The notes under the pieces: model-generated | What the model was told of the DNA's origin: nothing | Database searches by the model: none | Seen by the model: the letters and a program-made list of their open reading frames with translations, nothing else | Shown: positions 1 through 5,194 of the stretch, piece after piece | Numbering within the stretch: position 1 is the first letter of the stretch | Layout of the letters: every line of letters begins with the position of its first letter | Made by a program: the position numbers and the translations under genes | Assembly (NCBI GenBank): GCA_018828205.1 | Contig: JAHJWA010000055.1 | Location: forward strand, 1-8,522 | Reading direction: 5' to 3' | Length of the DNA stretch: 8,522 bases | Origin: Alphaproteobacteria bacterium | GTDB lineage: Bacteria > Pseudomonadota > Alphaproteobacteria > Sphingomonadales > Sphingomonadaceae

Positions 1-765
1 GAGGCGATAATAGAGGTCGGCACGAAAGCGGCCCTCGGCCACTTCCAGCGGCAGGTCGCGGTTGACGCAGGCGATGATGCGGACATCCACCTTGATCGGG
101 CGGGTCGCGCCGATCGGCACCACCTCGCCTTCCTGCAGTGTGCGCAGCAGTTTCGCCTGGAGCGAAAGCGGCATCTCGGCGATCTCGTCGAGCAGCAGCG
201 TGCCGCCATCGGCAGCGCGGAAGAAGCCCTCGCCCGCCGCGCTGGCGCCGGTGAAGGAGCCCTTCTCATGCCCGAACAGCATGGCTTCGAGCATCGCCTC
301 GGGGATCGCGGCGCAGTTGAGCGCGATGAACGGCTTGTCGCGGCGATCGCTGCGGCGGTGGATGAAATTGGAGAGGACTTCCTTGCCGGTGCCCGTCGGC
401 CCGTTGATCAGCACCGGGATATCGGTCCGCGCGAGCCGGTCGGCCAGCGCGATCACCGAAAGCGAGGCGGGATCGGCCGCGACCGGACCCTGCCCCGAAT
501 AGATCATCGCAACCAGCGCAGCGATGCTGCTCTCGGCGATGGGGTCCTTGTAAGTGAGCGTGCCGCCGGTTCCGGCGAAGCCGAGTTGCGGCGTTTCGCT
601 GCGGGCCAGAGTGATCGTACGGGCGTCGCGGTTCGCCGCGGACTCGCCTTCGTCGGCCAGCGTGACCGGTCGATCCATGAACAGCGACGACGCGATCCCC
701 GCCAGCCGCGACTCTATGGTCGCGTGCCGCCGTGCGAAATTCGTGGTCTTGGTGATCGCGTCCAT
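1..765 (-). CDS. Sigma-54-dependent transcriptional activator, FlbD/FleQ-like, partial (C-terminus outside window)
   Basis: This AAA+ enhancer-binding protein would remodel sigma-54 RNA polymerase to open promoters, probably flagellar ones given the divergent flagellin gene. The 255 visible codons read from ATG at 765 to the window edge without a stop. Seen motifs: Walker A GPTGTGKE (residues 122-129), sigma-54-contacting loop GSFTGA (169-174, usual form GAFTGA), Walker B TLLLDE (189-194), sensor-I-like ACVNRDL (232-238) and FRADLYYRL (247-255). The rest of the AAA+ domain and any Fis-type helix-turn-helix lie beyond position 1. The first ~100 residues do not look like a CheY-type receiver: they lack the acidic pocket and the usual hydrophobic strand pattern, so control by classical phosphorylation is unlikely. 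The start has a GGGGG Shine-Dalgarno at 771-775, 5 nt away. Family assignment is firm. The flagellar role is inferred from context; FlbD is the closest named relative I can suggest. Confidence 0.93.
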   Translation of the reverse strand, partial: MDAITKTTNFARRHATIESRLAGIASSLFMDRPVTLADEGESAANRDARTITLARSETPQLGFAGTGGTLTYKDPIAESSIAALVAMIYSGQGPVAADPASLSVIALADRLARTDIPVLINGPTGTGKEVLSNFIHRRSDRRDKPFIALNCAAIPEAMLEAMLFGHEKGSFTGASAAGEGFFRAADGGTLLLDEIAEMPLSLQAKLLRTLQEGEVVPIGATRPIKVDVRIIACVNRDLPLEVAEGRFRADLYYRL

Positions 766-867
766 CTTTGCCCCCAATTGGCATGTCTTACCGACAGGCG
801 CTGATTTGCACCCGGGACGTCCAACAAATGGATAAATTTAGACCCCGTAGAAATACGGATATGGTTA

Positions 868-884
868 ACGGAACCCTGCGGGCG
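868..884 (+). promoter_or_regulatory. Candidate sigma-54 promoter for flagellin (weak)
   Basis: GG at 870-871 and GC at 882-883 have the exact 10-nt spacing required for -24/-12 elements. The fit to TGGCAC-N5-TTGC is poor outside these dinucleotides: CGGAAC in the -24 element and GGGC in the -12. Transcription would start near 895, giving a leader of about 90 nt. Support is the spacing, plus the neighbouring sigma-54 activator gene. By-chance occurrence is quite possible in GC-rich DNA. Confidence 0.25.
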
Positions 885-931
885 AAACGCTTTTTGCCTT
901 AATCCCCGAGCGATCCGGTCGGTCTGGGTTT

Positions 932-940
932 CGGCTGCCG
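932..940. repeat. Interrupted palindrome CGGC-T-GCCG in flagellin leader
   Basis: A perfect 4-bp dyad with a one-base centre, 48 bp upstream of the flagellin start. If the candidate start site near 895 is right, it lies downstream of it, a position allowed for FlbD-type enhancers in Caulobacter. It is short, so chance occurrence in GC-rich DNA is likely. Confidence 0.2.
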
Positions 941-987
941 CATCCTGACCAGGGGCAGTGATCGTTAGACCAAGAGGGATATCTGTC

Positions 988-1800
988 ATGAACGTCATCA
1001 ATACCAACATCGGGGCGCTGAAGGCCTCCAACGCTTCGAACGCTGCCGGCAAGTCGCTCGCTACCGCCATGGAACGCCTGTCGACCGGCAAGCGCATCAA
1101 CTCCGCCAAGGACGACGCCGCCGGCCTCGCCATCGCCACCTCGATGACTTCGCAGGTCAAGGGCATGAACCAGGGCATCCGCAACGCCAACGACGGCATC
1201 TCGATGGCGCAGACCGCCGAAGGCGCGCTCAACGAAGTGACCAACATGCTGCAGCGTCAGCGCGAGCTGACCGTCCAGGCCTCGAACGGCACCTATTCGA
1301 CCACCGATCTCGGCAACATCAAATCCGAAATGGACGCGCTGAACGAGCAGATCGACAGCGTGCTGACCAACACCGAGTTCAACGGCCAGAAGCTGTTCGA
1401 CGGCACCGCGGGCACCACCGGCGCGGTCACCATCCAGGCTGGCGCGAACGAGACCGACACGGTCACGCTCAACTTCGGTGCAATCGATCTTTCCGCTGCT
1501 GCTGCAGTCGACGTGGAAGCGCTTGCCGCCGGCGATCTCGCGGTTTTCGACACCGCGATCGAGACGATTTCGAGCACGCGTGCCGAACTCGGTGCGTCGC
1601 AGAACCAGCTGGAATCGGCTGTCAACAACCTCAGCGACAACATCACCAACCTCTCCGACGCGCGTTCGCGGATCGAAGACACCGACTATTCGGCCGAAAC
1701 GACCGCTCTCGCCAAGTCGCAGATCCTCAGCCAGGCTTCGAGCGCCATGCTCGCACAGGCCAACCAGAGCCAGCAGAACGTTCTTTCGCTGCTGCGTTAA
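988..1800 (+). CDS. fliC: Flagellin (short type, D0/D1 core), filament subunit
   Basis: The 270-residue structural subunit of the flagellar filament, exported through the flagellar type III apparatus, so no cleaved signal peptide is expected. The N-terminal D0/D1 helices begin MNVINTNIGALKA and include LSTGKRINSAKDDAAGLAIA (31-50). The C-terminal helices include LSDARSRIEDTDYSAETT (222-239) and end QQNVLSLLR. Between them, residues ~138-190 form a minimal Ala/Gly/Thr-rich D1 loop, so the large surface domains D2/D3 of enteric flagellins (about 500 residues) are absent. ATG at 988 is chosen over the in-frame GTG at 958 because all flagellins start at this motif and because AAGAGGG (972-978) sits 9 nt upstream. 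A hairpin terminator follows, so it appears monocistronic. Residues L88, Q89, R90, E93, L94 and E114 match the TLR5-contact region of Salmonella flagellin. Whether the genome has further flagellin copies cannot be seen. Confidence 0.97.
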   Translation: MNVINTNIGALKASNASNAAGKSLATAMERLSTGKRINSAKDDAAGLAIATSMTSQVKGMNQGIRNANDGISMAQTAEGALNEVTNMLQRQRELTVQASNGTYSTTDLGNIKSEMDALNEQIDSVLTNTEFNGQKLFDGTAGTTGAVTIQAGANETDTVTLNFGAIDLSAAAAVDVEALAAGDLAVFDTAIETISSTRAELGASQNQLESAVNNLSDNITNLSDARSRIEDTDYSAETTALAKSQILSQASSAMLAQANQSQQNVLSLLR

Positions 1801-1826
1801 TTCGAACCGGCAATCGAACGCGGCAC

Positions 1827-1863
1827 GGTCCGTCGTCCCTCTGGGGCGGCGGACCTTTCCTTT
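1827..1863 (+). terminator. Rho-independent terminator of flagellin gene
   Basis: A 13-bp stem (1827-1839 with 1843-1855; 11 Watson-Crick pairs and 2 G-U pairs) with a 3-nt TCT loop is followed by TTTCCTTT. It starts 26 nt after the flagellin stop. The T tract is interrupted by CC, but the stem is very GC-rich, so good termination is expected. It closes the flagellin unit before the convergent CHAT gene. Confidence 0.88.
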
Positions 1864-1893
1864 GTGAGGGAAGCGGGAGAGTCATTTGCTTTC

Positions 1894-1909
1894 CGAAGTC
1901 CAGACTTCG
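1894..1909. repeat. Short perfect inverted repeat
   Basis: CGAAGTC and GACTTCG are separated by CA, giving a 7-bp dyad (6 bp with a 4-nt loop if folded). It lies 46 bp after the flagellin terminator stem. No T tract follows on either strand. It could be a protein-binding site or an RNA 3'-end hairpin; function unknown. Confidence 0.45.
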
Positions 1910-2074
1910 ACGAAGGCTCCCTGCGCCGAGATGAGCGCCGGTGAAATACAGCGGACTAAGTCAGCCAGACCGTTGTTCGCACCGCGATCACGAGCTCGGC
2001 ACAATGCTACCCTGTTGATGCGCAAGATGCATTCCGGCCAGCTGGCAGTCCGATGCCGAGGACAGACAGCACGC

Positions 2075-2096
2075 CTGCATTCGCCGACGCATGCAG
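2075..2096 (-). repeat. Stem-loop directly after the CHAT gene stop codon
   Basis: CTGCAT (2075-2080) and ATGCAG (2091-2096) pair across a 10-nt loop, beginning on the base next to the stop codon at 2097-2099. With no U tract it is not a canonical terminator, but it could protect the mRNA 3' end or assist Rho-dependent ending. Low certainty. Confidence 0.3.
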
Positions 2097-4910
2097 TCAG
2101 CTTGCTTCAAAAAGCTCAAAGACGGCCCAATGCGATGGATGATCGAGCGCCGGCTCGCCATCCGCACCGGTTCGCAAGCTGGCGATCGCTTGCCGCAATG
2201 CTTCGGCTGGCGACATCCCGGAGTTCATACCGCGCACGGTGCTGATCGAGAGGCGGCGTGCCACATCATCGCGCACCGGCCAGTGGCTCGCCAAAACGCG
2301 AGCCGATCCGGCAAGAAAGAACCCCTGCACCAACCCGGCCAAATGGGATTTGTCGCTCGTGCTGCTCGGCGCGGTATTGCAGGCGGACAGAATGACCAGT
2401 CCGGCCGGCAGGTTCATAGCGCCGATTTCACTCGGTTTGAGCAAGCCATCGTCGGTTCCGGCGGGCGACAGCAGAAGCGCCGGTTCGCTCAGACCTTCGA
2501 GCTCGCCCGACAACAGGCCGTGAGTGGCAAAGGCAAGGACGGCGCCCGATGGAACGGAGACACCGCGCAGCGCCGCTTCGGTTGCCTCCTCACCCGCCAG
2601 AAGCTGCGCGGAGCCTGCACCGATCGCCCGTCCCAGCGCTGCAAGCTCGAACCGCGAATCCGGCAAATCCGGCAGGTCCGCAATGGTCTTGGCAGTGCTG
2701 GCCGAACGCATGGCCATGAGCGTTTTTGCCGGGTCGCCGGAAACGCCCCCGAACGCGATGAGCGTATCGCTCGTTGGCCGAGATGCGGGCATCGGGCTCC
2801 GAGGCGCACCCACGCGCCGGACGATGGTCGCCGTTTCCAGCAACAGACTTCGGCCATCCCGGTCTCCAGAGAGCAGGCCGAAGGGCAGCCCGGCCAGCGT
2901 GCCGTTGGCTGTCACCTGCAGCTGACGCGCCGAGCGCACCAGGGCGCCGGTTTCGTCCGGGAAAAGCGCAGCAAACAGTTTTGTCGACGCGGCGCGGTCC
3001 AGCGCGCCGCCGCCGGGATCCGCCACGGCACGCAGACGTCGGACAAGATCATCGATCGGCACATCTCGGCCAAGCAGGTTTTGTTGCGCCTGTTTGTCGG
3101 CGATTGCGGTCACCAGCCAGCCCTGACCGATATCGGTGATCATGATGCTGACATCGCGGCGGGGGGAATTTGCCTGCACTCCGGCGAGCGTGGCTGGCGC
3201 GAAGATGAGACTTTTGCGCTGGTCCGGCGTCAATGCAGCATCGAGCTTGGTCGTTTCGGTCCGGTTGATCGCGAGCTTGTTTGTTACGCTTGCCAGATCG
3301 AACGCCGGATCGGGCTTCATGCCGTTTGCATCGATACTCGCTTCGAGTCCCTGTCGCTCGGCAACCAGGTCGCGGCGTTGCGCGAGCACCGCCGCCAGAG
3401 CAGGGTCCGATCGTGCCGCCCGCTCGCTCGCTGCGATCGCCAACGTCTCGTCCAGCGCGGTCCGCGCTGCCCATTGCTGCGCGCGAAACGCATCGTCGAT
3501 CGCACCGCGCCTGGCAAAGACCTCGGCGAGCCAACCATAGGCGGGACGCTGTCGCTCCGCCTGTGCCGACCCGCGCGCGAGCTGCGCGTTAAGCGTCAAC
3601 GCCTCGAACAGGTCACGCGCATCCGCAACAAGCTGGGCGACAGGGCGCAAATCGCCGCGATCCTCGACTCGCAGGAGGAATGCGCGCGATACCAACAGGT
3701 CGGGATGTTCGGGTGAGAGCATCACACGGCGCAGGGCAACGGCCTGCGCTGCGGCGTCGCGTGCGGTACTCCAGTCTTCGAGGGTGAATGCTGCTCTGGC
3801 CAGGTTGTCGCGGGTATTCGCCCGGTCACGGTGGCCTTCAGGCAGGCGCGCGTCGCGCACGGCGAGCAGCTCCCTCGCCAGGGCTTCGGCCTGAACGCCC
3901 TGCTCCAGCGCGATCAGCGCAGTCAACCGCGTATCGCGCGCGGCCAGGGCACGGTCGCTCTCGGGTCCGAGCTGCGCATCGATGATCGGCGTTGCATGGT
4001 CGAGAAAGGCGATGGCATCTTCATGCCTACCGGCCCGTACCAGTGCCTGGGCAAACTGGACGCGCATCGCAGCGCTGTTCTGGTTCGGGCCGCCATTTGC
4101 CTTTTCGACGAGCTCGAACGCCTGACGGATCGGTGCCATCGCATCGTTCGGCCGGTTCAGACGCAGCAGGATAGCGCCGAAATTGGCATAAAGATTGGCC
4201 ATCGCCGGATGATCTGCGCCAAGCGCGGAGCCTGTCTTGCCAATTGCATCGGTCGCCGTTGCGACAGCCTCTTCGGTCTGCCCGGCAGTGTAGAAATACA
4301 CCACCCGGTTTGCGCTCCAGATCGCTACGTCTTCCGGAACCGGATCGAGCGCGAGACCCATCCGGATCGCCTCTGCGTTGCGCGCAAGAGCATCATCCAG
4401 CCGGCCATGTTCTAGATAGGAGGCGGCCAGGTTCGACAGCGCCACTGCGTGGTCGCGCAAGCCTTGGTTCGAGGCATTGTCGGCATATTCCGCAACAAGC
4501 TGTTCGTTGATCGCCAGCGCTCCGGCGTGATCGCCCCTGAAATTCAGAATATAGGCACGCAGGCTAAGCGCATTGCGCCAGTCGGCGCGGTATTCGGGTG
4601 CCGCCTCCAGCTGTGGAATGATCCGATCCACTTCCGTCTGCGCCCGGTCTATATCGCCGGCGGAAGCATGCGCCTGCGCCACGTAGAGCGCGCGTGCGGC
4701 GCGCTCCGGATGGCCCACAGGAAAAAGCCGCTGCGCCTCCGCCAAGGTCCGGTCTGCCAGATCGCGATAGCTTGCCGCATCGCTGTTGGCGTCCGCAGCC
4801 TCGAACTGCGCTATCAATGCATCCAGGCGACTCCGGTCCGGCGCCGCATGTGCTTGTGGGATGGTCAAGATTCCAGCGGCCGTCGTGAGCGCTGCCATGA
4901 TTTTCTTCAT
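2097..4910 (-). CDS. Exported TPR-CHAT domain protein (caspase-like peptidase homologue)
   Basis: A 937-residue protein. CHAT domains (Caspase HetF Associated with TPRs) are caspase-fold peptidase-like modules, and TPRs usually bind partners. Seen in order: signal peptide (about 1-22, MKKIMAALTTAAGILTIPQA then HA, likely cleavage after AHA), TPR-like helical pairs (~113-480, e.g. NLAASYLEHGRLDDALARNA), an Ala/Arg-rich helical linker (~485-565), and CHAT (~585-935). The CHAT part has TLAGLPFGLL (671-680), catalytic-type His797 in FATHG and Cys844 in LSACNT, and an ending HWAVFELFEAS. Both dyad residues are present, so it may be active in the periplasm or beyond. The ATG at 4910 gives a proper signal peptide, with GGGGGG at 4920-4925 9 nt upstream. 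The frame stays open back to 5129, but that stretch does not look coding and would bury the signal peptide. It lies 284 bp downstream of the repeat-protein gene on the same strand. Substrate unknown. Confidence 0.93.
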   Translation of the reverse strand: MKKIMAALTTAAGILTIPQAHAAPDRSRLDALIAQFEAADANSDAASYRDLADRTLAEAQRLFPVGHPERAARALYVAQAHASAGDIDRAQTEVDRIIPQLEAAPEYRADWRNALSLRAYILNFRGDHAGALAINEQLVAEYADNASNQGLRDHAVALSNLAASYLEHGRLDDALARNAEAIRMGLALDPVPEDVAIWSANRVVYFYTAGQTEEAVATATDAIGKTGSALGADHPAMANLYANFGAILLRLNRPNDAMAPIRQAFELVEKANGGPNQNSAAMRVQFAQALVRAGRHEDAIAFLDHATPIIDAQLGPESDRALAARDTRLTALIALEQGVQAEALARELLAVRDARLPEGHRDRANTRDNLARAAFTLEDWSTARDAAAQAVALRRVMLSPEHPDLLVSRAFLLRVEDRGDLRPVAQLVADARDLFEALTLNAQLARGSAQAERQRPAYGWLAEVFARRGAIDDAFRAQQWAARTALDETLAIAASERAARSDPALAAVLAQRRDLVAERQGLEASIDANGMKPDPAFDLASVTNKLAINRTETTKLDAALTPDQRKSLIFAPATLAGVQANSPRRDVSIMITDIGQGWLVTAIADKQAQQNLLGRDVPIDDLVRRLRAVADPGGGALDRAASTKLFAALFPDETGALVRSARQLQVTANGTLAGLPFGLLSGDRDGRSLLLETATIVRRVGAPRSPMPASRPTSDTLIAFGGVSGDPAKTLMAMRSASTAKTIADLPDLPDSRFELAALGRAIGAGSAQLLAGEEATEAALRGVSVPSGAVLAFATHGLLSGELEGLSEPALLLSPAGTDDGLLKPSEIGAMNLPAGLVILSACNTAPSSTSDKSHLAGLVQGFFLAGSARVLASHWPVRDDVARRLSISTVRGMNSGMSPAEALRQAIASLRTGADGEPALDHPSHWAVFELFEAS

Positions 4911-4919
4911 GTACCCCAT

Positions 4920-4925
4920 CCCCCC
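4920..4925 (-). promoter_or_regulatory. Ribosome binding site deciding the CHAT gene start
   Basis: GGGGGG on the minus strand lies 9 nt before the ATG at 4910. The alternative in-frame ATG at 4919 would have no spacing to it, and the one further upstream (MRNGG) lacks a purine-rich site. This supports the start that gives the signal peptide. Confidence 0.55.
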
Positions 4926-5053
4926 GTTTCTCATTCTGTAGGCTGAAAGGAGGCTGGGCAAACGAAAAATCGCTTCTTCGCGGACGGTCGGCGTGATCGC
5001 GGCGTTGTCGCGGCAATCATCGCTTGGGGTTTCACTGTGCTCCTTGGACAACT

Positions 5054-5075
5054 CCATGCGGCGACACCCGCATGG
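5054..5075. repeat. Perfect inverted repeat CCATGCGG / CCGCATGG upstream of CHAT gene
   Basis: Two perfect 8-bp arms (5054-5061 and 5068-5075) are separated by 6 bp, 144-165 bp upstream of the CHAT start. The 14-bp centre-to-centre spacing places the arms about 1.3 helical turns apart; folded as RNA it forms a stable hairpin with a 6-nt loop. No U tract follows on the minus strand. It could be an operator, a Rho-independent-like 3' end for the upstream gene, or an mRNA stabiliser. Confidence 0.55.
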
Positions 5076-5194
5076 TCGACATAACGTCAGAAAAGGATGA
5101 CAAATTGGCGGGGCCCAAGGCTCGACCACCAGCGAGGTCGCCCGAGTTGTAGGTATCGAATCATTTCCTGAGCCCGGCTAATCATAGTGGATTG

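Larger units (their letters stand above)
766..987. promoter_or_regulatory. Divergent intergenic region between activator and flagellin genes
   Basis: This 222-bp gap must carry the promoters of both divergent genes. It is locally AT-richer around 825-865 (for example AAATGGATAAATTTA). It holds a weak sigma-54-like GG-N10-GC pair (868-884), a TTTGCA that resembles a -12 element at 805-810, and a small interrupted palindrome CGGC-T-GCCG at 932-940. In Caulobacter, FlbD-bound ftr enhancers lie roughly 100 bp from flagellar start sites, so a palindrome in this gap could be an activator site. That is inference only. I found no convincing sigma-70 or sigma-28 promoter. Confidence 0.5.
1864..2096. 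other. Gene-free stretch between convergent flagellin and CHAT genes
   Basis: About 230 bp with no convincing coding region. A plus-strand frame opens at 1886, but it runs into the antisense of the CHAT gene, has no good ribosome site and gives a composition unlike a real protein. Small dyads are present: 1894-1909 (7-bp arms, CGAAGTC/GACTTCG), CGAGCTCG at 1991-1998, GCCAGCTGGC at 2037-2046, and a 6-bp stem (2075-2080 with 2091-2096) right after the CHAT stop. None is followed by a T tract on the minus strand, so I see no classical terminator for the CHAT gene. Confidence 0.6.
4911..5194 (-). promoter_or_regulatory. Intergenic region upstream of the CHAT gene
   Basis: A 284-bp gap between the repeat-protein stop and the CHAT start, long enough for an independent promoter. 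On the minus strand a weak sigma-70-like pair, TTTGCC and TACAGA with a 16-nt spacer, lies about 20-60 bp upstream of the ATG; it is only suggestive. A perfect 8-bp inverted repeat sits at 5054-5075. No T-tract terminator for the repeat-protein gene was found, so read-through into the CHAT gene is possible. Confidence 0.45.

Noticed and set aside
266..784. Minus-strand frame starting at 784 inside the activator gene
   Set aside because: It is a frame-shifted shadow; the frame starting at 765 carries all AAA+ motifs.
795..810. AGGCGCTGATTTGCA as a sigma-54 promoter
   Set aside because: The -12 part is good, but GG to GC spacing is 9 nt instead of the required 10, and the leader would be about 170 nt long.
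936..954. Minus-strand GG-N10-GC (TGG...GCA) as sigma-54 promoter for the activator gene
   Set aside because: Only the GG and GCA bases match; it lies about 175 bp upstream of the activator start with no other support.
958..987. GTG start at 958 for the flagellin
   Set aside because: Flagellins start at MNVINTN; the ATG at 988 has a good ribosome site, which the extension would translate through.
1886..2245. Possible small plus-strand gene after the flagellin
   Set aside because: No ribosome site, overlaps the antisense of the CHAT gene, and the product is not protein-like in composition.
2091..3716. Long plus-strand open frame (541 codons) opposite the CHAT gene
   Set aside because: The minus strand encodes the clear TPR-CHAT protein; the plus-strand product is Arg/Gln/His-rich without motifs.
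4946..4953. AAAGGAGG on the plus strand, a strong ribosome-site sequence
   Set aside because: No start codon follows at a suitable distance and no plausible plus-strand gene begins there.
4911..5129. N-terminal extension of the CHAT protein to 5129
   Set aside because: It would put 73 residues before a typical signal peptide; the residues look like translated non-coding DNA and include the intergenic inverted repeat.
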